Position numbers and translations under genes: made by a program
Part shown: piece by piece, positions 9,899 through 20,119 of the stretch
How positions within the stretch are numbered: position 1 is the first letter of the stretch
Layout: the number at the start of each line of letters is the position of its first letter
Assembly: GCF_000215105.1 (NCBI RefSeq)
Contig: NC_015588.1
Coordinates: 1,116,001 to 1,180,000, forward strand
Reading direction: 5' to 3'
From: Isoptericola variabilis 225
GTDB taxonomy: Bacteria > Actinomycetota > Actinomycetes > Actinomycetales > Cellulomonadaceae
Length of the DNA stretch: 64,000 bases
The notes under the pieces: generated by a model
Database searches by the model: none
Told to the model about the DNA's origin: nothing
The model's input: only the letters and a program-made list of their open reading frames with translations

Positions 9899-10073
9899 GG
9901 GGCGATGCTAGGCGCGCGGCCGGCCCGCGGGGACGCCGATCCCGTGAGCGGTCGGAGCGGTCCCGCCAACGGTCGTCCGGCGCCCGCGAACGGTTCGTCG
10001 CCCGCGTCACCACCGGTCGCCGGGCCGCCGCGACCGCTCGCGGGAGGAGACCCGCCGTCGGTCGACAAGGTCT

Positions 10074-10089
10074 TGTGTCGCAGGTCACA
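10074..10089. promoter_or_regulatory. CRP/GlxR-like operator
   Basis: The 16-bp site TGTGTCGCAGGTCACA matches the CRP/GlxR consensus TGTGA-N6-TCACA at nine of ten fixed positions. It lies 86 bp before the DUF4212-symporter pair. GlxR and CRP control acetate and other carboxylate uptake genes in actinobacteria, so this fits a cAMP-responsive promoter. The match is by eye. Confidence 0.5.
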
Positions 10090-10175
10090 GGTCCGGTTGG
10101 CTCCGCCTGAGCAGGCCTGGACGCGTCCCGGGCGAGGAGGCCCGGGACGGAACGCGACGAAGGGAGCGTCCGGAC

Positions 10176-10505
10176 ATGACCGACACCGCGCGTGGGAGCG
10201 CACCCGGCGGGCCGCCGGGTCACGATCGGGTCGACGGGTGGCGCCGGGAGTACTGGCGCAAGAACCTGCGGCTCATGGTGGTGCTGCTGAGCATCTGGTT
10301 CGTCGTCTCGTTCGTGTGCGGCGTGCTGCTGATCGAGCCGCTCAACGGCGTCGTGATCCTCGGCTTCCCGCTGGGGCTGTGGTTCGCGCAGCAGGGCTCG
10401 ATCTACACGTTCGTCATCCTCGTCGGCGTGTACGCGCTGCGCATGGACAAGCTCGACGACGAGTTCGGCGTCTCCGAGCGTGACGGGGAGGGGAACCGGC
10501 TGTGA
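10176..10505 (+). CDS. DUF4212 symporter small subunit
   Basis: 109 residues. The signatures YWRKNLRLMVVLLSIWFVVS and FPLGLWFAQQGSIYTFVIL are typical of DUF4212, the small subunit of a solute:sodium symporter pair. Two membrane helices are predicted. The stop overlaps the start of the large subunit (GTGA), so the two are coupled. Confidence 0.92.
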   Translation: MTDTARGSAPGGPPGHDRVDGWRREYWRKNLRLMVVLLSIWFVVSFVCGVLLIEPLNGVVILGFPLGLWFAQQGSIYTFVILVGVYALRMDKLDDEFGVSERDGEGNRL

Positions 10506-12175
10506 GCGAGATCCAGACCTGGGCGCTGGTCTTCGTCGCCGTCTCGTTCGGCATCTACCTGTACATCGCGTGGCGCAGCCGCGTGAAGGAGACGGCCGGC
10601 TTCTACGTCGCGGGCCAGGGCATCCCGCCGATCGCCAACGGCGCCGCCGTCGCCGCCGACTGGATGTCGGCCGCGTCGTTCATCTCGATGGCGGGCCTCA
10701 TCGCCTTCCTCGGCTCGGACGGCTCCATCTACCTCATGGGCTGGACCGGCGGCTACGTGCTGCTCGCCCTGCTCCTGGCCCCCTACCTGCGCAAGTGGGG
10801 CAAGTTCACCGTCCCGGAGTTCGTCGGCGACCGCTACGCCGAGTACGTCCGCCTCATCGCGGCGGTCGCGGCGATCATCGTGTCCTTCACCTACGTGGTC
10901 GGCCAGATGCGCGGCGGCGGCATCGTCTTCAGCCGGTTCCTCAACCTCGAGATCACCGGCGGCGTCATCGTCGCGGCGTGCGTCATCTTCCTGTACGCGG
11001 TGCTCGGCGGCATGAAGGGCATCACGTGGACCCAGGTGGCCCAGTACACCGTCATGATCATCGCCTACCTCATCCCCGCGGTCGCGATCGCGCAGCAGAT
11101 GACGGGCATCCCGATCCCGCAGATCAGCTTCGGCCAGATCCTGGCCGAGCTCGACGCGCTCAGCGTGCAGTTCGGCCTCGACGCCTACACCCAGGCGTTC
11201 ACGGCCCGCCCGCAGCTCGACGTCTTCCTCGTGACGATGTCGCTCATGATCGGCACCGCGGGCCTGCCGCACGTCATCATCCGCTTCTACACGACGCGGT
11301 CGGTGCGCGGCGCACGCTTCTCCGCCTTCTGGGCGCTGCTGTTCATCGCCCTGCTCTACACCACGGCCCCGGCCGTCGGCGCGTTCACCAAGCTCAACCT
11401 CATGCAGGGCGTCCAGGGTGTCGCCGCGGACGCGCTGCCGTCCTGGGTGCAGAACTGGGCGGCGACGGGCCTGGTCACGGTCGCGGAGGGAGCCACGACG
11501 ATCGGCTCGCTGAGCAACGACCCCGAGGCCGGCGCGGACCTCGTCGTCAACAACGACATCCTCGTCCTCGCGGCGCCCGAGATCGCGGGCCTGCCCGCGC
11601 CGATCGTCGGCCTGGTCGCGGCGGGCGGCCTGGCGGCAGCGATGTCGACCGCGGCGGGCCTGCTGCTCGTCATCTCGTCGTCCGTCTCGCACGACCTGTA
11701 CTTCCGGGTCGTCAAGAAGGAGGCGTCCGAGAGCCAGCGCCTCATGGTCGGCCGCATCGCCATGGGCCTCGCGGTCCTCGTGGCCATCTACGGCGGCATC
11801 AACCCGCCCGCGTACGTCGCCCAGGTGGTCGCGTTCGCGTTCGGCCTCGCGGCGTCGACGTTCTTCCCGATCCTCGTCCTGGGGATCTTCTGGAAGCGCG
11901 CGAACGCGGTCGGCGCGGCGTCGGGCATGATCGCAGGCCTGCTGTTCACGGCGTCGTACATGATCTACACGCTCGACGTGTTCGGCACCGAGGCCAACGA
12001 GCACGTGCTCGGCATCAGCCCCGAGGGCATCGGCACGATCGGCGCGATCGTCAACCTCGTCGTGACGGTCGTGGTCTCGAAGCTCACCAGCCCGCCGTCG
12101 GAGCACGTCCAGGAGCTCGTCGAGGAGATCCGCTACCCGGCGCGTCCCGCGGCGCGGGTGACCGCCGCCGAGTGA
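10502..12175 (+). CDS. Solute:sodium symporter large subunit
   Basis: 557 residues with about thirteen membrane segments. Features are FYVAGQGIPPIANGAAVAAD, WMSAASFISMAGLIAFLG and GTAGLPHVIIRFYTTRSVRG, matching the subfamily that partners with DUF4212. It probably imports a short-chain carboxylate such as acetate. A large hairpin at 12188-12241 follows. It is divergent from the other symporter operon, so the region holds two parallel uptake systems. Confidence 0.93.
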   Translation: MSEIQTWALVFVAVSFGIYLYIAWRSRVKETAGFYVAGQGIPPIANGAAVAADWMSAASFISMAGLIAFLGSDGSIYLMGWTGGYVLLALLLAPYLRKWGKFTVPEFVGDRYAEYVRLIAAVAAIIVSFTYVVGQMRGGGIVFSRFLNLEITGGVIVAACVIFLYAVLGGMKGITWTQVAQYTVMIIAYLIPAVAIAQQMTGIPIPQISFGQILAELDALSVQFGLDAYTQAFTARPQLDVFLVTMSLMIGTAGLPHVIIRFYTTRSVRGARFSAFWALLFIALLYTTAPAVGAFTKLNLMQGVQGVAADALPSWVQNWAATGLVTVAEGATTIGSLSNDPEAGADLVVNNDILVLAAPEIAGLPAPIVGLVAAGGLAAAMSTAAGLLLVISSSVSHDLYFRVVKKEASESQRLMVGRIAMGLAVLVAIYGGINPPAYVAQVVAFAFGLAASTFFPILVLGIFWKRANAVGAASGMIAGLLFTASYMIYTLDVFGTEANEHVLGISPEGIGTIGAIVNLVVTVVVSKLTSPPSEHVQELVEEIRYPARPAARVTAAE

Positions 12176-12187
12176 GCCGCCCGCCGC

Positions 12188-12241
12188 GAGCGGACCGTCG
12201 GCCCACCCCCCCGCGCACCGGGGGTGGGCCGAGGTCCGCTC
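12188..12241 (+). terminator. Hairpin terminator after the symporter
   Basis: Arms GAGCGGACC (12188-12196) and GGTCCGCTC (12233-12241), with an inner stem GGCCCACCCCC/GGGGGTGGGCC. There is no long T run, as is usual in this kind of genome. It closes the DUF4212-symporter operon before the ABC-F gene. Confidence 0.65.
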
Positions 12242-12264
12242 GTGGCGTCGTTAGGGTGGTGCGG

Positions 12265-13895
<1,631 letters not shown>

Positions 13896-13905
<10 letters not shown>

Positions 13906-13947
13906 CGCGCGATCCGCCGAGGTAGCGCGCGCCCCGCCGAGGTAGCG
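13896..13947. repeat. GAGGTAGCG repeat, three direct units
   Basis: GCCGAGGTAGCG occurs at 13896, 13916 and 13936, an exact 20-bp period. The first unit contains the TAG stop of the ABC-F gene and the third ends at the base before the stop codon of the facing NUDIX-like gene. The same unit occurs at 40234-40324 in inverted form. Confidence 0.85.
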
Positions 13948-14520
13948 TCAGCCCAGGCGGCCCACCCACGCCATGGCCTGACGCACGAGCGCGCCCTGGC
14001 CGTTGACCATCTCCGCCTGCACGGTGTCGCTGCACGCCTCCTCGGGCGTGAGCCACGCGAGGTCGAGCGCGTCCTGCTGCGGCCGGCAGTCGCCCGCGAC
14101 GGGCACGACGTAGGCGAGCGAGACCGCGTGCTGGCGCGGGTCGTGGAACGGCGTGATCCCGGGCGTCGGGAAGTACTCGGCGACCGTGAACGGCTGGGGC
14201 GACGCGGGCACACGGGGGAGCGCCACGGGGCCCAGGTCCTTCTCGATGTGGCGCAGCAGCGCGTCGCGCACCCGCTCGTGGTAGAGCACGCGGCCCGAGA
14301 CGAGCGCGCGCGTCATGGTGCCCATGCTGTTCACGCGCAGCAGCAGCCCGACGGCGACCACGTCGCCCGAGTCGTCGACCCGCACGGGCACCGCGTCCAC
14401 GTACAGCAGCGGCAGCTGGGCGCGCACGGCCGCGAGGTCCTCGGGCGTCAGCCACCCGGCCGGGTCGGGGTCCCGCTGGTAGAACTCGTCGTCGGGCGGG
14501 AACTCGGCGGTATCGGTCAC
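13948..14520 (-). CDS. NUDIX-like DUF4916 family protein
   Basis: 190 residues from the GTG at 14520. The segment WLTPEDLAAVRAQLPLLYVDAVPV and the end WLTPEEACSDTVQAEMVNGQGALVRQAMAWVG match the actinobacterial DUF4916 family, related to NUDIX hydrolases. I see no canonical Nudix box, so hydrolase activity is uncertain. It is divergent from the thioredoxin gene. Confidence 0.8.
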   Translation of the reverse strand: MTDTAEFPPDDEFYQRDPDPAGWLTPEDLAAVRAQLPLLYVDAVPVRVDDSGDVVAVGLLLRVNSMGTMTRALVSGRVLYHERVRDALLRHIEKDLGPVALPRVPASPQPFTVAEYFPTPGITPFHDPRQHAVSLAYVVPVAGDCRPQQDALDLAWLTPEEACSDTVQAEMVNGQGALVRQAMAWVGRLG

Positions 14521-14648
14521 GCCCTCGTTCCTACCACGCGGAACCCCTCCGGGGCGCCTCCGGGCCGCTGCCGTCGCCCGGGGGCAGGGAATATCGGGCA
14601 CGACGGCGGCGCTGCACCGATGAGGACATCGTCGAAAGGACCCCATCC

Positions 14649-15026
14649 ATGGCCACCGTCGAGCTCACCGACGCGACCTTCGAGCAGACCGTCAAGGACA
14701 ACGACATCGTCCTCGTCGACTTCTGGGCGGAGTGGTGCGGCCCGTGCCGCATGTTCGCCCCCGTCTTCGAGGCCTCGAGCGAGAAGCACCCCGACGTCGT
14801 GCACGCCAAGCTCGACACCGAGGCGCAGCAGCAGATCGCCGCCGCCGCGGGCATCACCGCCATCCCGACGCTCATGGCGTTCCGCGAGGGCATCATGGTG
14901 TTCAACCAGGCCGGCGCGCTGCCCGGGCCCGCCCTCGAGCAGCTGGTCGAGGCCGTCAAGGGCCTCGACATGGACGACGTCCGTCAGCAGATCGCCGCCG
15001 CCGGCAACGGCGCGCCGCGGAGCTGA
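14649..15026 (+). CDS. Thioredoxin
   Basis: 125 residues. The active site WAEWCGPCR has the CGPC pair at residues 30-33, and the cis-proline loop is AIPTLMAF. It is a cytoplasmic disulfide reductase with no signal peptide. The C-terminus has about 15 extra residues rich in Ala and Gln compared with classical TrxA. A peroxiredoxin lies downstream on the other strand, a plausible electron acceptor. Confidence 0.95.
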   Translation: MATVELTDATFEQTVKDNDIVLVDFWAEWCGPCRMFAPVFEASSEKHPDVVHAKLDTEAQQQIAAAAGITAIPTLMAFREGIMVFNQAGALPGPALEQLVEAVKGLDMDDVRQQIAAAGNGAPRS

Positions 15027-15027
15027 G

Positions 15028-15110
15028 TGCGCGAGGCGGGACTCGAACCCGCACGTCCGAAGACACCGAAACCTAAATCCGGCGCGTCTACCTGATTTCG
15101 CCACTCGCGC
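15028..15110 (-). tRNA. tRNA-Leu (TAG anticodon)
   Basis: 83 nt with acceptor arms GCGCGAG and CTCGCGC, a long variable arm and the T-arm GGTTCGAGTCC. The anticodon loop TTTAGGT gives TAG, reading CUA and related codons. CCA is not encoded. The 3' end lies two bases from the thioredoxin stop codon. Confidence 0.95.
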
Positions 15111-15133
15111 GCAGTCGAAGTCTAGTTCCACGT

Positions 15134-15202
15134 TGTGGGCGTGATTTCTGGCCTCGAAAGTCCGGATCAACCGGACGATCCGGGCCAGAAATCACGCCCA
15201 CA
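15134..15202. repeat. Intergenic palindrome, family A copy 2
   Basis: Inverted 20-bp arms at 15134-15153 and 15183-15202 with the same core GTGGGCGTGATTTC as the copy at 3738-3816. The right-hand side is identical to copy 1 over about 27 bases. The centre has a nested stem, GTCCGG (15160-15165) with CCGGAC (15171-15176). It lies between the 5' end of tRNA-Leu and the stop of the peroxiredoxin gene. Confidence 0.85.
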
Positions 15203-15210
15203 GCGCTGTC

Positions 15211-15711
15211 TCAGTCGAGGCCGAGGGTCTTGCGCAGGCGGGCGACGTGGCCCGTGGCCTTGACGTTGTACTGTGCGACGGCGACCTTCCCGTCGGCGCC
15301 CACGACGACGGTAGAGCGGATCACGCCGACGTACGTCTTGCCGTAGTTCTTCTTCTCGCCCCACGCGCCGTACGCCTCGAGCACCTCGTGCTCGGTGTCG
15401 GCCGCGAGCGGGAAGGTCAGCGCGTCGCGCTCGGAGAACTTCTGGAGCGCGTCGAGGTCGTCGGGGGAGACGCCGACGACGGCGTAGCCCGCGGCCTGCA
15501 GCGACGCGAGCGAGTCGCGGAAGTCGCAGGCCTCGGTGGTGCAGCCGGGCGTCATGGCGGCCGGGTAGAAGTACACGACGACGCCGGCGCGGCCGGGCTC
15601 GGCGAGCGCCGCGGCGAGCGAGAACTCTCCGGCGGCGCGGCCGTCGCCGTCGGGCACGACGGCGGGCAGGGTGAAGTCGGGGGCGGTGTCGCCGACGGCG
15701 AGACGGGTCAC
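15211..15711 (-). CDS. bcp: Thioredoxin-dependent peroxiredoxin (Bcp type)
   Basis: 166 residues from the GTG at 15711. It reduces peroxides using thioredoxin. The motif TPGCTTEACDFRD carries the peroxidatic Cys57 and the nearby resolving Cys62 of the Bcp/PrxQ group; GDTAPDFTLP is the N-terminal family signature. Thioredoxin is encoded 200 bp away on the other strand. Confidence 0.93.
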   Translation of the reverse strand: MTRLAVGDTAPDFTLPAVVPDGDGRAAGEFSLAAALAEPGRAGVVVYFYPAAMTPGCTTEACDFRDSLASLQAAGYAVVGVSPDDLDALQKFSERDALTFPLAADTEHEVLEAYGAWGEKKNYGKTYVGVIRSTVVVGADGKVAVAQYNVKATGHVARLRKTLGLD

Positions 15712-15782
15712 GGGCGCTCCTGTGCGGACGGTCGGTGGGGACGGCGTCGAGCCTAGCCTCGCGGGTCGTCTAGCGTTGGGGG

Positions 15783-16148
15783 GTGACTTCCGCAGCATCC
15801 CGCGCGGCCTCGGCGTCCGCCGGCGCCGCCAGCAAGCCTCTGCCCGTCCGCATGCTCCACGACCGCCTGCTCGTGCAGCCCGAGGTGGACTCTTCCGAGC
15901 GACAGTCGTCGGCCGGGCTCGTGATCCCCGCGACGGCCGCGGGGCCCAAGCGCCTCGCCTGGGCGGTCGTCGTGGCCAAGGGCGAGCACGTGCGCCAGGT
16001 GGCGGTGGGCGACCGGGTGCTGTTCGACCCCGAGGATCGCGCCGAGGTCGACCTCGGCGGCACCGACTACGTGCTCCTGCGCGAGCGCGACGTCCACGGC
16101 GTCGCCGAGGCGGAGGAGGACGCCCAGGCCACGGGCCTCTACCTTTGA
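15783..16148 (+). CDS. GroES-like co-chaperonin paralogue
   Basis: 121 residues from a GTG. The core (LHDRLLVQPEVDSSERQSSA, GLVIPATA, VGDRVLFDPEDRAEVDLGG, YVLLRERDVHGV) is a GroES fold with its mobile loop. It stands alone without groEL and has an Ala/Ser-rich N-terminal extension of about 20 residues, so it is likely a second, specialised copy. An internal ATG before LHDRLL could be the start. It lies 4 bp before the acyl-CoA dehydrogenase. Confidence 0.85.
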   Translation: MTSAASRAASASAGAASKPLPVRMLHDRLLVQPEVDSSERQSSAGLVIPATAAGPKRLAWAVVVAKGEHVRQVAVGDRVLFDPEDRAEVDLGGTDYVLLRERDVHGVAEAEEDAQATGLYL

Positions 16149-16152
16149 GCGC

Positions 16153-17358
16153 ATGACCGGCGACGAGGCCACCCGCACCGACCCGACCGACCTGCTCGCG
16201 CTCGACGCCCAGCTGTCCGACGACGAGCGCGCGACGCGCGACCGCGTCCGGGCGCTCGTGGACGCCCACGTCCGCCCGCACGTGGCGCGCTGGTTCGCCG
16301 ACGCCGTCTTCCCGCGCGAGCTCGTGCCTGTGCTCGGCGAGGCCGGGCTGCTCGGCATGCACCTCGAGGGCTACGGCTGCGCCGGCCGCTCCGCGGTCGA
16401 GTACGGCCTCGCGATGGCGGAGGTCGAGGCCGCCGACTCGGGGATCCGCACGTTCGTCTCGGTCCAGGGCTCGCTCGCGATGTCGGCGATCGCCAAGCAC
16501 GGGTCGGAGGAGCAGAAGCAGCACTGGCTGCCGCGCATGGCGACGGGCGAGGCGATCGGCTGCTTCGCCCTCACCGAGCCCACGGCGGGCTCGGACCCGG
16601 CGGGCATGCGCACGCGCGCGGTGCGCGACGGCGACACCTGGGTCATCGACGGCGCCAAGCGCTGGATCGGGCTCGCCTCGGTCGCCGACGTCGCGGTCGT
16701 CTGGGCCAAGGTCACGGAGGACGACGCGGGGGACGGGCGCGAGCGCGTCCGCGGGTTCCTCGTGCCGACGTCGACGCCCGGCTTCCGCGCGACGCCGATC
16801 GAGCCCAAGCTCTCGCTGCGCGCGTCGGTCCAGTGCGACGTCGCGCTCGACGGCGTGCGCGTGCCCGCGGACGCGATCCTGCCGCACAACCCTGGGCTGC
16901 GCGGACCGTTCGCGTGCCTCGACGAGGCCCGGTACGGCATCGCGTGGGGCGCGGCCGGCGCGGCGCGCGACTGCCTCGAGGTCGCGCTCGCGTACGCGCA
17001 GCAGCGCGAGCAGTTCGGACGCCCGCTCGCCGCGTTCCAGCTCACGCAGGCCAAGCTCGTCGAGATGGCGCTCGAGGTGAGCCGCGCGCAGCTGCTCGCG
17101 CTGCACCTCGGCCGCCTCAAGGATGCCGGACGCCTCGAGCCGCACCAGGTCTCGGCCGGCAAGCTGAGCAACGTGCGGGCGGCGCTCGACGTCGCGCGGA
17201 CCGCGCGCACGATCCTCGGCGGCAACGGCGTGACGCTCGAGCACTCACCGATGCGGCACGCCGCGAACCTCGAGTCCGTGCGCACCTACGAGGGCACCGA
17301 CGAGGTGCACACGCTGGTGCTCGGCCGGCACCTCACGGGGCACGCCGCGTTCCGCTAA
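16153..17358 (+). CDS. Acyl-CoA dehydrogenase
   Basis: 401 residues, full length for the family. FAD- and substrate-binding signatures are CFALTEPTAGSDPAGM and KRWIGLASVADVAVVWAK; the C-terminal TYEGTDEVHTLVLGR carries the usual catalytic Glu. The overall style (IRTFVSVQGSLAMSAI, glutaryl-CoA-dehydrogenase-like) suggests a short dicarboxyl or short-chain acyl-CoA, but the substrate is not certain. Confidence 0.92.
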   Translation: MTGDEATRTDPTDLLALDAQLSDDERATRDRVRALVDAHVRPHVARWFADAVFPRELVPVLGEAGLLGMHLEGYGCAGRSAVEYGLAMAEVEAADSGIRTFVSVQGSLAMSAIAKHGSEEQKQHWLPRMATGEAIGCFALTEPTAGSDPAGMRTRAVRDGDTWVIDGAKRWIGLASVADVAVVWAKVTEDDAGDGRERVRGFLVPTSTPGFRATPIEPKLSLRASVQCDVALDGVRVPADAILPHNPGLRGPFACLDEARYGIAWGAAGAARDCLEVALAYAQQREQFGRPLAAFQLTQAKLVEMALEVSRAQLLALHLGRLKDAGRLEPHQVSAGKLSNVRAALDVARTARTILGGNGVTLEHSPMRHAANLESVRTYEGTDEVHTLVLGRHLTGHAAFR

Positions 17359-17454
17359 CCCGGCGTCCCACGGTTGTCGTGCAGGTCACAGGCCTGCCGG
17401 GTGGATCGGGTTTCCGGACGACGGCGCTCGGCTGGTAGTGTTGCTCTCCGTTGC

Positions 17455-17527
<73 letters not shown>

Positions 17528-17532
17528 CCAGC

Positions 17533-17570
17533 ACGAGGCCTCGCCGGGCATCCTCCCGGCCGGGCCTCGT
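17533..17570 (+). terminator. Hairpin between the two tRNA-Lys genes
   Basis: ACGAGGCC (17533-17540) pairs with GGCCTCGT (17563-17570), with further pairing of CCGGG inside. It lies directly behind the first tRNA, so each tRNA-Lys appears to be its own transcription unit. Confidence 0.6.
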
Positions 17571-17594
17571 CGCGAGCGGGCGTCATCGCCCGGC

Positions 17595-17667
<73 letters not shown>

Positions 17668-17672
17668 CAGCG

Positions 17673-17700
17673 AGCCCTCGTCGGTGATCCGGCGAGGGCT
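17673..17700 (+). terminator. Hairpin after tRNA-Lys copy 2
   Basis: AGCCCTCG (17673-17680) pairs with CGAGGGCT (17693-17700) and is followed by TCGTCGTT. It is a short factor-independent-style terminator. Confidence 0.65.
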
Positions 17701-17724
17701 TCGTCGTTCCCCGAGAATGGACCG

Positions 17725-18132
17725 ATGATCTCCACCGAGCTCGCCACCACGCTCCGCGACGCAGGCCTGGTGTGGAAGCCCGCCGACGGCGACCAGTTCC
17801 GCATCCTCGAGGCCCCTGAGCTCGCGGGCGACGTCTTCACCGTGAGCACCATGACGATCGAGGCGCACGACTTCCCGACGGGCACGATCCTCGGCTTCAA
17901 CGGCACGACCGAGTGGGCGCTCGACTCGGTCGCGATCGAGGACGCGCTGTGGCTGCCGCGCGAGGACCAGCTGCGCACGCTGCTGCGCTCGACGTTCCGG
18001 GCGCTGCGCCGCACCGCCGACGGGTACGAGGTCGAGGTCGAGCTGCTCGGCGAGCCCCGGGTCTTCGCCGACCCGGAGCCCGCCGAGGCCTACGGCCGCG
18101 CGCTCCTCGCGCTCATCGAGCTCACCCGCTGA
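17725..18132 (+). CDS. Conserved hypothetical protein, 135 residues
   Basis: Begins MISTELATTLRDAGLVWKPA. No motif I can name; the composition is a small soluble alpha/beta protein with no signal peptide. Similar proteins in Micrococcales often carry a loose pilus-assembly label, which I would not trust. Its last 11 bases overlap the 3' end of the facing secreted hydrolase. Confidence 0.7.
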   Translation: MISTELATTLRDAGLVWKPADGDQFRILEAPELAGDVFTVSTMTIEAHDFPTGTILGFNGTTEWALDSVAIEDALWLPREDQLRTLLRSTFRALRRTADGYEVEVELLGEPRVFADPEPAEAYGRALLALIELTR

Positions 18133-19771
18133 CGGCGAGCTCGAGCACGCCCCGCACCGCCGTCGTCGCACGGACGATGCTCGCCGCCGCGAGCGGGTCG
18201 CCCACCTGACGCTCGGCGAACACCTGCGCCTGGTGGACCCACCGGTCGGCCGCCTGCCAGTCGCCGGCGTCCGCGGCGACGAGAGCCCGCTCCATGCGGT
18301 CCTGGATGCGGGCGCCGACGCGCGCGTCGACGCGTCCGGCGTCGACCCGGTCGCCGACGAGCTCGACCACGTCGGTGTACCAGGCCGGGTCGGCCGCGAA
18401 GTCGTCGTGCAGGTGCCCCGCCTCGTGCGCCGCGCGCGTCGCCGCGACGACGGCGTCGGCATGCTCGCGCGCGTCCGGGTACCAGGTCGCGAGGGTCGCG
18501 TCGTCGACGGGCGTCGACGCGCCGTCGAGGAAGCAGAACCCGGGACCGGCGTTGAGTCCCGAGTTGAGCCGGGTCGGCACCTCCTGCTGGGCGAGACGGA
18601 TGCCGCCCACGCCCAGGCCGCGCTCGTCGCGGGCGACGTCCCCGGGGGCGCCGGCGAGCTCGAGCAGCGGGGCCGACGGCGGCGCGGTCCCGTCGGCGAC
18701 CCAGGCGGCGACGTGGTCGTACACGGTGGCCTGGACCATGTGCTGCGGCACGCGCGAGCCGGACGGCTGCTCGCACGTCTGCGGCGTGCCCGGGTAGCCG
18801 CCCGGTGCCGACCCGACGTCGCGCAGGCGCAGCCGGCCGTAGTCCGTGATGAGCTTCCAGTCGCCGTGCGACGCCCCCGCGACCTCCCACGTGCGCAGGC
18901 GGTCGGTGTCGGGCTGGCGCTCGGCCGCGCCGAGGAGGTTGATCGCGACGTCGGTCTCGCTGTTGAGCTTGAACACCGGTGTGTCGAGGTCGTCGCGGAT
19001 CGCCCGTCCGCCGCCGTGCAGGACGACCGCGTCGACGACGCCCGCGAGCGGGTCGACCGAGTTGACGTACGACCACAGGCGTGACGCGGACTGGGAGTGC
19101 CCCGTCGCGACGACGCGCTCGGCCTCGAGCGGTCCGAGCGGCGCGACGCCCGCAGGCGCCCGGACCGCCTTGACGGCCTGGCTGAACACGTCCCAGGACA
19201 GCGTGTCGTCGGTCACGGCGCCGCCGTCGGTGAGGTCGAGGGAGCCGTACCGCGCGGGGCTCCACGCGCGCAGGCCGGTCGCCGAGTGCACGCCCGCGCG
19301 CTGCGCCGAGACGCCGACCCAGGCGTAGCCGTTGCGGACGAGGTGCTCGTGCGTCTGGAACCAGTCGACCTCCTGGTCCCACTGGTTGGAGACGTTGTAC
19401 CACTCGGCGATCACCGTGCCGTTGAAGGCCGCCGGGTCGACCGGCCGACGCACGACGATCCGGGTGCGGTACTCGTGGCCGGTGCTCACCACGGTGGCGT
19501 CCGTGACGCCGTCGGCCCGGTACCGGGTCGCCTCGCCGTCGAGGAAGAACTCCTCCTCGACGTAGCCGTGCGCGGCGAGGTCGTAGTCCGTGGCGAGGAA
19601 GGGATAGCCGTGCGCCGGGTCGCCCGGTGCGGAGGTGATCGGGACGGGCCCGATCACCTCGGGGTCCGCCACGTCGGCGGGCGCGGCGACGGCGGGCACC
19701 GACAGGCCGGCGGCCAGCAGGGCGCCGGCGAGGGCGAGCGAGGTCGTGCGGAGAGCAGGCGGTGCGGGCAT
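18122..19771 (-). CDS. Secreted alpha/beta-hydrolase domain protein
   Basis: 549 residues from the ATG at 19771, with AAGGAG at a good distance. The signal peptide is RTTSLALAGALLAAGLSVPAVAA with a likely cut after AVAA. The nucleophile elbow GHSQSAS lies about residue 230 and a conserved Cys pair occurs in the C-terminal half. It resembles the family annotated only as alpha/beta hydrolase domain (about 500-600 residues). The substrate is unknown; ester or peptide-like bonds are likely. There is no clear operon partner. Confidence 0.85.
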   Translation of the reverse strand: MPAPPALRTTSLALAGALLAAGLSVPAVAAPADVADPEVIGPVPITSAPGDPAHGYPFLATDYDLAAHGYVEEEFFLDGEATRYRADGVTDATVVSTGHEYRTRIVVRRPVDPAAFNGTVIAEWYNVSNQWDQEVDWFQTHEHLVRNGYAWVGVSAQRAGVHSATGLRAWSPARYGSLDLTDGGAVTDDTLSWDVFSQAVKAVRAPAGVAPLGPLEAERVVATGHSQSASRLWSYVNSVDPLAGVVDAVVLHGGGRAIRDDLDTPVFKLNSETDVAINLLGAAERQPDTDRLRTWEVAGASHGDWKLITDYGRLRLRDVGSAPGGYPGTPQTCEQPSGSRVPQHMVQATVYDHVAAWVADGTAPPSAPLLELAGAPGDVARDERGLGVGGIRLAQQEVPTRLNSGLNAGPGFCFLDGASTPVDDATLATWYPDAREHADAVVAATRAAHEAGHLHDDFAADPAWYTDVVELVGDRVDAGRVDARVGARIQDRMERALVAADAGDWQAADRWVHQAQVFAERQVGDPLAAASIVRATTAVRGVLELAVSG

Positions 19772-20119
19772 CACTGACTCCTTCGTCCGGGACCCCGACC
19801 ACGCTGCCGAGGTCGCGGGCAGGGTACGCAGGCACCGGCGGCTTTGTCCATGGATCGCACAGGTTTTGAGCACGAGCCGACAGAAGTGGCCTTGCGGCCG
19901 TGGTCATGCGTCGCCGACCGTTCGCCGAGACGTCGACCACGGGACCGCCGTCGTTCATCGAGGTTCGGCATCGTCGGTGGTGCGGTGACGACCGTCGATC
20001 GGGCGGAGGCGGCGTTCACCTCCGCGGGGGCCGGGCGCGTCCGTCACGCGCGCGCGGCAGCGAGACCCTACGTGGCGGGCGTCGCAGTCGTGGCGACGCC
20101 CGCCACGTACCCTGGACGG
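19772..20119. other. Intergenic region before trmB
   Basis: 348 bp between the divergent secreted hydrolase and trmB. I see no convincing gene: open frames here are shadows with no start and ribosome-binding site. It must hold both promoters. The only marked structure is the perfect hairpin at 20069-20109. Confidence 0.6.
20069..20109 (+). promoter_or_regulatory. trmB: Perfect hairpin in the trmB leader
   Basis: TACGTGGCGGGCGTCG (20069-20084) and its exact reverse complement (20094-20109) around a nine-base loop. It ends 10 bases before the GTG start of trmB. No gene on this strand ends just upstream, so it is not an obvious terminator. It may mask the ribosome-binding site or be an operator. 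Confidence 0.6.

Noticed and set aside
17385..17400. A second CRP-like site (TGTCGTGCAGGTCACA) before tRNA-Lys
   Set aside because: Only the right half fits the consensus and a tRNA promoter is an unlikely target.
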